64,000 nt of DNA from Glandiceps talaboti (GCF_964340395.1 NC_135549.1:17436842-17500841), one strand, 5' to 3'; positions 21,831-35,114 are shown, counted from the first letter of the stretch. A program made the numbers and translations. The notes: generated by a model from the sequence alone, not told the origin.

Positions 21831-23990
21831 AAGCAAACTCAGGCGCATTTGGGATGTGACGTATGGTTGTATCACTTGACCGTGACACATCAGTGTTTAG
21901 GGTGCAAAGCTGTTGGCATTTCAAACAGCCCCGAAAACTTTAAAACCATCAACGTTTCTTGGGAAGATCACAAGATTCCTTTCACTCGGGTGGGGTGGTT
22001 AACGTCCCTGTGTGTGTATAAGACTGACAAGACAACGGACGTGTATAAGTGAGACTGGGAGGTTCGAAATAGCGAACGTAAGACTGTCACACTACACGCT
22101 TCCTACCGTCCGACATTGTGTCTTAATTTACACATGTATGGAATTCATCTCATTTTGTGTCCAATCAACTAATTGAGGGTAATTAGTGTCTTTTGTCAGA
22201 TAGCTACATGTTGTGTGCACTTATTACGCAACCCATGAGTCATAAAGTAAGAAAAAATATATTTAATCTTTAAACTTATAGTAACAATATTGATGCAGCT
22301 ATAAAGTATTTAAAGGATAAGTCGAACGATCATTTTAGATCAGTTCAGTTATATCGAAAATAAACTATTACATGTAGATTATCGTTACTAGTAAATAATG
22401 TGACCCCTTTTAGAAAACTGATTAGTGAAAAATGAACTCTGTGTGTGTAGGAGGGGTACCACGATATCACCTTTAACAATGTGCACTTTTCTGCCACAAA
22501 ACAGGCTATATAGCATTGCTAGATTGCATTACATTGCCGATCGCATGCCTGCATGCATACCCGAGAGGTGTAAGTCATTTTAACTGAAAAATCCTGACTT
22601 TCTCACAATGTATTTACCAGTCGGACTGTTGTGTATTTATTTCACCAGAAATTGTACAAATGGTACATAACAGAAAAAAAGAGAGGAGCAGGAAAAGCAA
22701 ATGAGTCAATAAGCTAAAAGTTCTGACAATATTACTTCCAGCTAATAATTACCTAATACTAAAAGAAAACAAAAAAAAGAGGAACAAAATATTCCTGGTG
22801 AGGACCATGGATATAGTCCGCTAGGGACTAATCTAGTCCATGGTCCTAAGTTAATAAATAAATATAAATATATATATATACAGTTACAGCGTACACTTAT
22901 CAAATTAAATGAAGTATTAACAATACACGATGCACTGAAAATGAAGGAAAGAACAATGGAAGGCAGAAGACAGATGACAAGTAAACGACGTGTTGTTATT
23001 TTGTTGTCGTTTTCGTTTCCACATCACTCTGTCTGAGTCTACACTTCAGCAAAATATACTTTTCGAATCTGTTGCATATGATATGGAGACACGTATAAGC
23101 TTACATCTTTTGGTAAAACTTTCTCTCGACACAAACACACACACACACACACACAAACGTATGGTAAGTTTATTCAATATTGTTTATCTCATTAACCATG
23201 GGTACAATTTACAACTTGTTGCCAAAGCTCAAATAAATGTATGTACATTTTATTTCCACAAGTGTAAAGTGTTCTTGTAATTCAAATACAACTGCCGACA
23301 TCAGACTGTAGACAAATGGAACCCGTTACAAACAAGGTAAGTAACCAAATGAATCGGAATAATTAAACACTTGGCATAGCAGGTTGGAAAAGCAGAGACA
23401 ACAGATTTATGGCCTCTTTATGTGCACAAGAAATGCCAGGGGAACTTCTAATTTGTTTGTGAATGTTCTTATCAAATGATGAAGTGTAATGTAAGTCTCC
23501 GTACTTCCAACATGTTGTACAGAGTGTTATTAATCCAATTAAGTTGTTTACTTTCCCTGTTTGTAACAGTTTCCATTCGTCCACGGTTTGATTCAATAGT
23601 GCATGTAAGTAATGAATTCGTACGTCGAGTGAAATCCAAATCTGCTATTGGGATTTCAGTTCCATGTAGTTGTGGTAGTTGTAGTTTACAAAAGTGGAAC
23701 TTCATAAGGTCTGATTCGATATCCATGTATTCAAATTGAAGTTCTTACACCCCACCCACAAAGTGGTATAACAAATGTGTATTAATGTATTTGTTTGCAA
23801 TAATATCCAAGGCAAAGTATATTAGTAACAAAACAAACAAATTAGAATTAATGAATGGTGATTTCTTTCGCTGCCATGGTCGATTCAATGACATGAATTA
23901 TTCATATTGCATGGCTGAGTTACACACAGCAAGTGGTCCGTTTGTATAATGTAATGTTTCGCTACAAAAAACAAGTTAATCCTGTAAGCC
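21831..23990. other. Spacer with a small hairpin
   Basis: No gene recognised. A short hairpin at 22799-22846 pairs AGGACCATGGATATAGTCC with GGACTAATCTAGTCC then ATGGTCCT. Overlapping minus-strand frames at 23363-23726 are unassigned and judged not to be genes. Confidence 0.4.
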
Positions 23991-23997
23991 CATCTAA

Positions 23998-25821
23998 GGG
24001 AGTGTACATTTTTAATTTCCAGGGGGAGGCCGGAGGATTTCTAATGAAGCAAGGGATTTTTATTGGTGGCCCCCCCTACAAAAACTGGTATAAATTATCT
24101 GGCCCCCCCTAAGACTTCTTGGTTTTTTTTCATGGCCCCCCCTGAAACCACTAACAAAAATACGCACAGATGAAACACAGATACAGCAACACATAGATTT
24201 GCCAGCAGTTGCTACATGTATTAACTTATTCCATATTTATACTTACTTCAGAATTGAACCAGTGCACAAAGTTGTTGAATCATGGACACTCATAAAATCA
24301 CAAATAAAGACTATTATAAGTTAAATTGGCTGACAGGATGTCTACTTACAACTGAGGGGTGACAGAATAGACTACTGGTCTGGCTACACTTTTTCTTGGA
24401 TTTTTAGCCCATCACTGACATAAATAAATTAGCAAATAAATGAACAAGTATATATATATATATATATATTACTTATTTATCACAGGTTTGGAACATATTC
24501 AAATTTTAGGATTAATTTGCAGTGGTTGGTCACACAATCATTTATTATTAATTTAAACACTTCATAAATTACACATTTTAGAAACATTTTTAATTGCAGT
24601 GCAAATGGAAAACATGTTATTTAAGATTGAAATACATATTAAGACCCTTCCTATATTATAGTATTCATATTATCTCTATGCAAAATATAAAACACTTCTG
24701 GACTATATTTCAAGAGACTTTAGTAAACTGATGCGCTGAGGGGGGGGGGCAGTACATGTATCACTTCAAAGGGTTGAATAATATTTTTATGAATGCAAAA
24801 TTAGCAAATTTATTGAAACCCATTACAATATTGGTGAGCTCTATATGGAATTTATTAGGGATTCATGTATACAAAATGGCTCAAAGTGCAGTTACTGTTC
24901 CACTACAGATTGGGTATCGCCATCTATGAACAGAATACCACATCCTATGCCAGATATGCACAACCCAGGTCATTATATGGATGTGTTTGAAACACCAAAC
25001 ACAAATCGAACTGTTGATGACTACCAACCACGTGCTAACTTTAAAAAGCTCTATGTTTCAAAACAATTAAATGATGAAGCTGCTATTTCTCGTTTTGCTG
25101 AGAAATATATTGTCAGTGTGAACAGTGTTAAAAACTACATTGAACATTTGAGAAATTTGGAGAGGATGAAATACATTAGATCTAGACATCGGTTAGAGGT
25201 ACAGAAGAAAAGAGAAAACAAGAATTATAATGACTATGACTGGTGGCAGTTATTCATAGGTGGAACTCTAGAAAAACTGAACGTAAAAGAGCTAGATAAA
25301 TATCTTGACAAGCATAAATTGCCAAAATATAGAAAATTAAAAGGAGAAAAAGTAGACATAATATCAACGCACATACCAAGAACACCTGAATTTAGGTCAA
25401 GAAAAGTGACTGCAAATGAACTTCAAACTACAACTACAGACATCAGTGATACAAATAGTAGTGACTCTGAAAGTGGGAAAGTTACCTTGAGAAGTGGCAG
25501 AGTCGCCGGTCAATTTTTGTTTCGCTGAATACAAATATTGTGATTTAATAGGTTTGTGCACTGTTTTATCATCAATCCATGTTAAATGCTACTTCTGTAG
25601 GACATTGTGCACAGTCAAGTGTTGGGTTTTGCCTATATTTTATTTTATATACATATCTGGCACTTGTCCACCTGACATTCAGGTTTAGGTTGTTTTTTTT
25701 TGTGGCCCCCCTAACAAATAGTGAAATTTTTGTTTAGCCCCCCCTAATTTTTCTTGAGAAAAATTGGTGGCCCCCCTGAAAATCCTCCGGCCCCCCCTGG
25801 AAGTTAAAACTGTACACTCCC
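23998..25821 (+). mobile_element. TIR DNA transposon with TAA target duplication, carrying one frame
   Basis: The left end, GGGAGTGTACATTTTTAATT then TCCAGGGGGAGGCCGGAGGA, is matched by the inverted right end GGGAGTGTACAGTTTTAACT then TCCAGGGGGGGCCGGAGGA; TIRs are about 43 bases. TAA flanks both ends (23995-23997 and 25822-25824). Inside each end are several GGCCCCCCCT subterminal repeats (about 24049, 24082 and 24136 on the left; about 25703, 25735, 25767 and 25790 on the right), all in the same orientation. A 3-bp TAA duplication with G-rich TIRs fits PIF/Harbinger-type elements, but no DDE transposase is visible, so the element is either non-autonomous or a derivative that kept an accessory frame. 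Confidence 0.8.
24845..25528 (+). CDS. Transposon-borne protein with SAP-like segment
   Basis: 227 residues, lying wholly inside the TIR element. The N-terminal part has CSYC and then NRIPHPMPDM. Residues about 75-125 are a charged helical region (SRFAEKYIVSVNSVKNYIEH) ending in a very basic RSRHRLEVQKKRE. Residues about 130-170 (DYDWWQLFIGG, then LEKLNVKELDKYLDKHKL and LKGEKVDIISTHI) have the helix-loop-helix spacing of a SAP DNA-binding module. The C-terminus is Ser/Thr-rich and ends TLRSGRVAGQFLFR. I infer a DNA-binding accessory protein of a transposon, perhaps the 3' part of a longer ancestral frame. The frame is intact, with no internal stops. No catalytic motif is seen. Confidence 0.6.
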   Translation: MEFIRDSCIQNGSKCSYCSTTDWVSPSMNRIPHPMPDMHNPGHYMDVFETPNTNRTVDDYQPRANFKKLYVSKQLNDEAAISRFAEKYIVSVNSVKNYIEHLRNLERMKYIRSRHRLEVQKKRENKNYNDYDWWQLFIGGTLEKLNVKELDKYLDKHKLPKYRKLKGEKVDIISTHIPRTPEFRSRKVTANELQTTTTDISDTNSSDSESGKVTLRSGRVAGQFLFR

Positions 25822-26091
25822 TAATAGGTCCTACCCCATGGTTCTGTCATAGGTGAACCGTACGGAATTCGTATTGTGTCGGCGTAACAATCATTAATTA
25901 GGCTATGCCGCCAGTAACACCATTCTGATGCTAACTTTATAGGTTTTATATCGATTGGTCCCCTAAAAAATTCTGACGATGGATCAAGAGATTAACGACA
26001 GTGAGTTCTCAATGTATGTTACAATTTTCTTCGTATTCCATTATCTTCCATGGATGTTGTCGAGGTTTAGTTCGGCAAGGTCGCACGTTTC

Positions 26092-26877
26092 TTAAGGGAT
26101 CCTTCAGTAATTACGAGGGGGTGGGGGCTGTTGCGCTAAATATGACCCTCTCCTGATTCCATCGTGCTAAACAGTGGCCCTCCCTCAACTTCCTTTCTCT
26201 GATACATGACCCTCCCCCTATTCAAAACGTGAGTTAAATCATAGACCCTCCACCAACGTTGGTGGTGGTGGTGGGGGGGTCTATGGTTAAATGCTGTCAG
26301 ATATGTGAAAAGGACACGAGTCCCAGAATCAATGGTAAGGACTTAATCCCACCGCTGCCACCATGTTGAAGGTTTTCAAGACATTGATTGTTTCCCACTA
26401 CTACCGCCATGTGAATGTGTGTCAAGTCACTACTTTAAGCAAAACCTGTGTTTGGGACGCATTGGCTGAGCTGAAGGCCACAAACTCCCAAAGATAGCGA
26501 AACATTTGAATTAGCATACTCCCGACATTGACTGGACCTAGGTCAACAGCGCCAAAAACATTATCCCAGTATCTTACCTATGAGACCCACTTCTCTCCTC
26601 ACATCACAACTGAGTTAAACGACTACATGGTCTTAAGTAGAGTTTTTGATTGATGTGGACTGATATTATGGTACCTAACCCTAACCCAAATGGCAGCATT
26701 AGGAGTTGGAACCGGTGGCAGCGATGGGATGGTAAAAATCCCAAAACAATGCAAAGTTAGGTAAAACAATGAGTCAAAGTAAAAATGTGTTCCCCCCCCC
26801 CATCCCATTTTCTAAAAAAGTGACCCTGCACCTAATTCCGCCGGCCTGCCCTCTTGTAATACTGAAGATTCCCTAAG
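26092..26877. mobile_element. Second TIR element with TAA target duplication (non-autonomous)
   Basis: GGGATCCTTCAGTAATTACG then AGGG at the left pairs with the inverted right end GGGAATCTTCAGTATTACAA then GAGGG. TAA stands directly outside each end. The interior has several TGACCCTCCCC-type phrases and no frame. It shares TIR start (GGGA) and TSD with the element at 23998. Its right half was duplicated with the neighbouring CCDC3-like gene. Confidence 0.65.
26676..26690. repeat. Telomere-like CCTAACCCTAACCC
   Basis: Two and a half CCCTAA units; the homologous place in arm B (30538-30577) is expanded. Interstitial and inside a TIR element. Confidence 0.6.
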
Positions 26878-26989
26878 GTGTTTTAAAATTGCGTTGGAGG
26901 TTTCAACTCTATCTTCTCGTATACAGATGAATCAATGTGTTCATAAGAATACCACAGAGTTCGATGTCACCTAGTCGGACCACTTCTCG

Positions 26990-27628
26990 TCAACAATCAA
27001 TGCAGTCAATTTTGGCAACTGCCAAGAGGCTGTATATTAGAAATAAAAGTGTGTGTAAACCCGTAGAGGAAGAACCACCAGTGACACATGGACTAGCTGT
27101 TACACTAATTTCATCCCATTGCCAACAAGAACTATCGTTATAATTCATACCAATAGGTGGTATAGCTCTCGTTCCACACACCGATAATATTTTTTGACTG
27201 TCCAGGCTAGTCGAGGACACGGTAGCCGGGTGCATATTTGGTTCAAAGGGTTCCATTTCACCGTCCGTGTTGTATTGCAATAACAGTACAAAATCTCGAT
27301 ATTGGGGAGTACGAGTGAAACTGCAGTCAGTTGTTGCTATGTTGGTAACATTGATAAAACGAGGCAGCTCTCCACCTTTCAGCGTACACAGAATATCTAC
27401 CTCCGCTCCATAGCTATAGGGGTAGTCTTTTTCAAGTTCTCCTGCTAGGGGAAAATGCCTGATAATCACAACATGGACCACCACATCTGCATTGTAGACC
27501 CGCTTTTCAAACGGAATACCGGTCCATCCTGACGGGACGTGACAAATAAATTCCCTAGCAAAGCACTTGAGGGTAAAAACAGCTAAAATGACGAAGGGCA
27601 GCTTCATATTCACCATAGTTTGCACCAT
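26990..27628 (-). CDS. CCDC3-like secreted protein 2 (duplicate A)
   Basis: Intronless. From ATG 27628 it gives 212 residues, beginning MVQTMVNMKLPFVILAVFTL; a second ATG at 27607 (MKLPFV) leads directly into the signal peptide. The frame is open a further 27 codons upstream, but the neighbouring paralogue has a stop there and a conserved TATA-like box lies at 27662-27670, so the long form is unlikely. Mature features: CHVPSGWTGIPF, then ADVVVHVVIIRHF, GAEVDILC, LPRFINVTN with a glycosylation site, a second site at NDSS, and conserved cysteines. The C-terminal LLFLIYSLLAVA segment is a GPI signal or a single membrane anchor with a short tail (KIDCIDC). The pattern is that of the CCDC3 N-terminal domain without the coiled coil. 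Role unknown; likely secreted or surface-bound. Confidence 0.8.
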   Translation of the reverse strand: MVQTMVNMKLPFVILAVFTLKCFAREFICHVPSGWTGIPFEKRVYNADVVVHVVIIRHFPLAGELEKDYPYSYGAEVDILCTLKGGELPRFINVTNIATTDCSFTRTPQYRDFVLLLQYNTDGEMEPFEPNMHPATVSSTSLDSQKILSVCGTRAIPPIGMNYNDSSCWQWDEISVTASPCVTGGSSSTGLHTLLFLIYSLLAVAKIDCIDC

Positions 27629-27661
27629 GTTTACAGTCTTGTGTCGTACTCCAACCTTCGG

Positions 27662-27670
27662 ATATTTATT
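27662..27670 (-). promoter_or_regulatory. TATA-like box of CCDC3-like gene 2
   Basis: On the minus strand CCAATAAATAT stands about 34 bases before ATG 27628 and about 55 before ATG 27607. The same sequence stands before gene 3 (31560-31568). A start site about 30 bases downstream would leave almost no leader for the first ATG, favouring 27607. Confidence 0.45.
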
Positions 27671-28312
27671 GGATGTATGTAAATACGAACGTGTATTGAG
27701 ACTGCCCACTGTCAGCTCAGTCTAGTTCCTATACAGTATCGTTACCATTTACACCCCACTTACGTGGTTTAGTTAGAAACCACGTTGGCATCCAGGCTAG
27801 CCCACTGCTAAAAAAAAACTTTCGGTAGAGTATGTATTGTCCAATCCACTGTGCTGGTATTCTGCAGATGAAGAACTGGTAGCCAATCTTGTTAGCTTGC
27901 CAAGTCATCGATCAGACGCGTTCACAAACATTTACGTGTTGAAACTGATGTCGTACAACAGAAAGCAAGAATAATGGCCTGTCCTTTCGTTTGATTGTAA
28001 AACCCCTACTCAATTACTCTTTGAGGAGTGATGTCACAAGAGTTTTATTGGTATTAGCAAAATCGAAGGCACCTGTGGCAAACAAAAGAGATGTCATTAT
28101 AGGCACTTATGGTGACTCGGTTGTTTGTAAGTGGGACACCCTGCAGGTATACCTTAGGCAAAATACAGTGATGCTAGGGACTCTATGTACTATCTATTTT
28201 ATAGTGACAAGTTCTGCCAGTACAATAACCATCTCCTCCCCCCCTTCCAGTTTACAAAATAGTAGCTTATTGTGATAATAAATTATGAGAAATCCGAAGT
28301 GCAGTCAAGCTT

Positions 28313-30201
<1,889 letters not shown>

Positions 30202-30537
30202 ATTCCACCACTGCCACCATGTTGAAAGTTTTCAAGACATTGGTACATTGGTTGTTTCCCACTATTACCACTATGTGAATGTGTGTCAAGACACTACCTT
30301 AATCAAAACACGCATTTAGAACTCATTGGCTGAGCTGAAGGCCACAACTTCCACCGATTATATTGGCACACTCCTGACATTGACCGGGTCGAGGTCATAG
30401 CGACACAGCATTATCCCCAGTATCTTATATGTAAGACCCATTTCTCAATTAACATCACCACGGAGAGTCAATGAGTTACTTGTGTATATGGTTGTTAGTA
30501 GCATTTTTAATCGATGTGGACTACTATTATGATACCT

Positions 30538-30577
30538 GACCCTAACCCTAACTTTAACCCTTACCCCTAACCCTAAT
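30538..30577. repeat. Expanded telomere-like tract
   Basis: A run of CCCTAA variants (ACCCTAACCCTAAC, then TTAACCCTTACCCCTAACCC), longer than in arm A. Confidence 0.6.
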
Positions 30578-30877
30578 GGTAGCGCTGGGATTTGGAACCC
30601 GTGGCAGCGATGGGATGGCAAAACTCAAAAATAATGCAAAGTTAAACAACACAATGAGTCAAAGTAAAATGTGACCCTCCCCTAATCCCCTCCCCTCCCC
30701 TCCCCCAAGAGCCGATTTGTAAAAAAGTGACCCTCCCCCTGTAAATACTGTAGGCCCACTATTAGGTGTTTTAAAACTGAGTTCGAGGTTTCAACTCTAT
30801 CTTCTTGTATACACATGACTCATTGTGTTCATAAGAATACCACAGAGTTCGGTTTCACCTAGTCGGACCACTTCTCG

Positions 30878-31525
30878 TCAACAATCAATGCAGTCCATTT
30901 TGACAACTGCCAAGAGGCTGTACATTAGAAATAAAAACGTATGTAAACCCGTAGAGGACGAACCACCAGTGACACATGGACTAGTTGTTACACCAGTTTC
31001 CTTCCATTCCTCCCATTGCCAACAATAACTATCGTTATAATTCATACCAATAGGTGGTATAGCTCTCGTTCCACACACCGATAAAATTTGTTGACTATCC
31101 AGGCTACTCGAGGACACGGTAGCCGGGTGCATATTTGGTTCAAAGGGTTCCATTTCACCGTCCGTGTTGTATTGCAATAACAGTACAAAATCTCGATATT
31201 GGGGGATACGAGTGAAACTGCAGTCAGTTGTTGCTATGTTGGTAACATTGATAAAACGAGGCAGCTCTCCACCTTTCAGCGTACACAGAATATCTACCTC
31301 CGCTCCATAGCTGTAGGGGTAGTCCTTTTCAAGTTCTCCTGCTAGGGGAAAATGCCTGATAATCACAACATAGACAACCACATCTGCTTTGTAGACTCGC
31401 CTTTCAAACGGAATACCGGTCCATCCTGACGGGACGGGACAAATAAATTCCCTAGCAAAGCACTCGAGGGTGAAAACAGCTAAAATGACGAAGGGCAGCT
31501 TCATATTCACCATAGTTTGCACCAT
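30878..31525 (-). CDS. CCDC3-like secreted protein 3 (duplicate B)
   Basis: Intronless, 215 residues from ATG 31525, or 208 from MKLPFV at 31504. The signal peptide, CPVPSGWTGIPF, ADVVVYVVIIRHF, GAEVDILC, LPRFINVTN and the C-terminal hydrophobic segment FLFLMYSLLAVV are all as in gene 2. Differences cluster before the C-terminal anchor: EEWKETGVTTS here replaces the shorter DEISVTAS. The frame is intact and most of the nucleotide sequence is identical, so it is either recent, under strong constraint, or homogenised by gene conversion. Likely a secreted or GPI-anchored surface protein; function unknown. Confidence 0.8.
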   Translation of the reverse strand: MVQTMVNMKLPFVILAVFTLECFAREFICPVPSGWTGIPFERRVYKADVVVYVVIIRHFPLAGELEKDYPYSYGAEVDILCTLKGGELPRFINVTNIATTDCSFTRIPQYRDFVLLLQYNTDGEMEPFEPNMHPATVSSSSLDSQQILSVCGTRAIPPIGMNYNDSYCWQWEEWKETGVTTSPCVTGGSSSTGLHTFLFLMYSLLAVVKMDCIDC

Positions 31526-31559
31526 TTTTTACAGTCTTGTGTCGTACTCCAACCTTCGG

Positions 31560-31568
31560 ATATTTATT
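31560..31568 (-). promoter_or_regulatory. TATA-like box of CCDC3-like gene 3
   Basis: AATAAATAT on the minus strand, preceded by CATCC, 35 bases before ATG 31525. Conserved with 27662-27670. Confidence 0.45.
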
Positions 31569-32162
31569 GGATGTATGCAAATAAGAGACTACCCACTACA
31601 AAAAAAAACGTATCACCTTTCAGTAGAGTATGTGTTGTTCGATCCACTGTACTGATATTTACAGTGTAAGCTAGTCTGTAACTCCTGGGGTCTAACCAGG
31701 GGGTCTAACTGCAGATGAAGAACTGGCAGTCACTCTTCTATTACATACATGTAAAGGCTTGCCAAGTCGCCAATCAGAAGTGTTCACAAACAATCGCTGT
31801 TGAAAATAGTCGCACACCAGTAAATGGTCTGACTTTTCGTTTGATTGTAAAACCCCTACTCCGTTCCTTGTTAAGGAGTGATGTCACAAGAGTTTTATAA
31901 AAGTGTGAACAAAATCGAAGGCATCTGCGGCAAACAAAAGCGGTGACATTATAGGCACTTATGGGTGAATCCTGCAGGCATACCTTAGGCAAAGTACAAT
32001 AATACTAAGTACTGTATATGTACTGTCTATTTTATAGTGACGAGTTGTGCTAGTACAATGACTATTCCCTCCCCCTTTCCAATTTAAAAATAGTTAATTG
32101 TGATCATAAATTGTGTTGAAAGTGAGGAATCCGAGGTAGCCGTATTGAAATGCAGTCAAGCT

Positions 32163-33865
32163 AAAAGTTTGCCCAAAACATATTGATCGGTGATTCGGAT
32201 GCATGCCAATTTTTCAAAGCTGTTGTTGTTCCCGGGAACAATTCAAACATACAAGCAATCATATAACAAATTACCCGCCTTGCTCTCAAAGACGCTTTCT
32301 TCAAATATGTACATTTATACCTGAATCTTCAATGTGCCTTCATAAGTTGGCATGGCAACCATTTTAACGCGGCACAGTGCATAACGATTAAGTTTCAACG
32401 TTCTATCCGGTGGTAAACAGTTGTTTTTCACCGATACTGCTACAAGAAATATAGTAATTTGAATAATGCCGGTACGGTTCATGCAAGGAAATAAAGACAA
32501 ACATCCATCATGTCAGAAAGTGACCCGTGGCGTTTTAAATTAGTAAAAAAGTCGTGTCGGAAATTTACAAACAGTACTCTAGTTATACATTTTGTTAAAC
32601 AGTGAACGATGCTTTAATCGCATAGTGTAGTTTGGAGAAAATAGCTGTCGCAGTTCCGTTTTTAATTTCCTTCGTTAGTGTTATCGTTGTAAAAAGTTAC
32701 TATTGTATTTTTTAGGAAGTGATACATTCAAAACATAAAACCCATTCGTATTACATAGACCACTAATATAATTATACTTTATACAGGAATAATATTTATC
32801 AGAAACCAAATACAGAACTTCGACAGTAATATTTCAAAGTGAAATGCCCAGAGACTAAACATTTTCAGTATTCACCACCCCCCGTCTTGTCTGGTCTTGT
32901 CTTGCCTTTTATCGTGTTTTCTTGTCTTGTTTAGCCTAGGGGAATCGTACGTGTACATTCCAAACATTGCTTGCTATTAATATAGACTTGCTTAAGTCGA
33001 CGTTTTTCCCCCATTCTTTTCCCCAATTCATTCACAACTGTGTTCTAGCTAGTATGTGAAATGACAATCACAGTGAATGGTCGCTAAACAGTCTAAAAAC
33101 GAAAACAATCACTGGGACATTTTCTTTACATAAAAAGTGAATTGTATAAAGTCAAAACATTTAAAGATTTATGAGACTTAAAAAAACTCTTTCAAGGGAC
33201 TGGTGCCAATATACTAAAAAGAATACGCAATTTTATGATGGGGTATATGCTCTTTAAAGCGTCACCGGGTCACCTAGAATCCTGTATCAACTTGATTTTT
33301 AAATATATCCTGGATTTGCTACAGCAATATATCAACACAATTATTTGCCGAGATGAGAGAGCTGTGTTCTGAGCTGGTTTAAGGAAAAGTACACCTTTTT
33401 TGTTGGAAATGTAATGTACACAGTGATTGCCAAGAACTGAACTAGAATCTAAAGTCATGTTCACAACACCTCCATATCAAGTTGCACCTGGATATTGACC
33501 CGAATATTTTCTTCGTAATATTAGAGGGGTACAAGCTGAGTTTATACGTATTTGGGCGTGGTTTGTGCTGCATATTTATAAGGTACTCGCAGTATTGTAT
33601 TTAGTTCAGCACGCTTAGCCATGGCCACTTGAGTTTGGAATTAACTGAACTCAAACACGGTATTCAGATATAACTCATAATCGGTCCGATGACGTAATTT
33701 ATCATAAGTATAAAAAATATTAATCCCTACTATGCAATCAACTGTGTTAAAAATGCCAGAAGAAAATGGTAATGTTATAGAAAGCATGCATCGACATTAA
33801 AATATAATAGTTTAACGAAGGCTAGTGTGTAAGCATTTTCACTTGTGTAAAAAGCTTGTAAACTC
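32163..33865. other. Spacer, no gene seen
   Basis: AT-rich with chance frames only. A short piece near 33140-33210 (CAAGGGACTGGTGCC) matches the dispersed repeat near 490-545. Confidence 0.4.
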
Positions 33866-33869
33866 AGCT

Positions 33870-34275
33870 TGTTCTACTTTAACCACATGGAGACCATGGC
33901 CCTTGTTACGACAAATAAACAAAAACAAACAAACAAACAAACAAACAAACAAACAAACAAATGGGTAAATCAATAAGCATGGGTAAATGAAATACCATTT
34001 TAAGCTCATGTCAAACTATCTATATACATGTACATATGTAAATACGGGCCTGTATACTATTGCTGTTGTTGCATAGTTAGCATACCGTAATATAGAAACA
34101 TAATTATATTACTGTAACATTATTTCATTGGTGGTATATACATATGTGTACATGTTTATAGATAGTTATCCATGAGTTTAAAATCATGTTTCATTTACCC
34201 GTGCATATTTATTTATCTCTTTGTTTGTTTGTTTGTTTGTTTGTTTGTAACATGGTCCCTGTGCTTTAACTACAC
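33870..34275. repeat. Foldback element with (CAAA)n/(TTTG)n arms, copy 2
   Basis: Arms of about 150 bases: CTACTTTAACCACATGGAGA and (CAAA)n, GGGTAAATGAAA, CTATCTATATACATGTACAT on the left; the complements in reverse order on the right, ending GTCCCTGTGCTTTAACTAC. Better preserved than the copy at 21370-21830. Confidence 0.75.
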
Positions 34276-35013
34276 TGCCCCTGTTGTTAAATGGGAATGG
34301 TTTTACGGGTATTATTTAACGCAAACATTCACAAGGACGTTTTTATTTTAGCCCTATCAGAATGAAGACCACAGTAGGCTGACACTGCAATGAATGTTTG
34401 CTTGCATAGCTGCAGTTCTACACACACTGTCACGGTGTCCCATATGACACCCGATGACGGTGGTCGGCGTGGCCTCGAAGGCACGTCGTTCGCTGTCTCC
34501 TTTTCAAACAGACTTACGCTGTAATTTGTGCAACAATAGTATATAGGATTATCTACAAAATATAAGAAGCTCAACGGCTAACAAATCAAAGGTCGGACAA
34601 AACCATTCTAAGATTTCAATTAGAGATTCACGAATTACTGTATGTTGTCGATTGTGTATATTCTATAGAAGCATGTATCGTTTTGAATATATGAGACGTG
34701 ATCACCCGTGTCAATGAAGCGTGTCAAATGTAATTTGTAAATGGCCATGCTATTAGTTCGACTCGGATCAGCTATTTTTGAGTTCACGACACAGACATTA
34801 ATATTTTTTTTTAAGATCGCAACATTTTCTGAACTATACTGATAGCCTAACCCATTGGCCTTATTCTTAAAATAGTTTGGAAACCGTCTCAGTGTTGTAG
34901 TATTAAAGGCAACACCAACACAGTCATTGAGTAAATCACTGAAAAGTACGAAAGTATGTATTGTATATATATATACAATACATATATAGTGTTATATATA
35001 TCTATGTGTCTGA

Positions 35014-35015
<2 letters not shown>

Positions 35016-35058
<43 letters not shown>

Positions 35059-35083
35059 ACAGTGTGTGTGACAGTGTGTGTGA

Positions 35084-35114
<31 letters not shown>

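Larger units (their letters stand above)
26342..28312. repeat. Segmental duplication, arm A
   Basis: Matches 30198-32162 in the same orientation, from ACCGCTGCCACCATGTTGAA to GCAGTCAAGCT. It contains part of the TIR element, the CCDC3-like gene and its 5' flank. Coding portions look nearly identical by eye; flanks carry many substitutions and indels. Confidence 0.85.

Noticed and set aside
22064-22080. GGTTCGAAAT as a tRNA/SINE B box
   Set aside because: No matching A box at the right distance and no cloverleaf could be drawn.
23363-23739. Minus-strand frames (SSPGISCAHKEAINLLSLLF etc.)
   Set aside because: Two short overlapping frames with no recognised domain; could be very old element remains but not supportable.
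26937-27143. Plus-strand frame SMSPSRTTSRQQSMQSILAT, also at 30825-31028
   Set aside because: Antisense of the CCDC3-like genes; conserved only because the genes are duplicated.
26990-27709. Longer N-terminus for CCDC3-like gene 2 (MGSLNTRSYLHTS start)
   Set aside because: The paralogue has a stop in this position and a conserved TATA-like box lies inside the extension.
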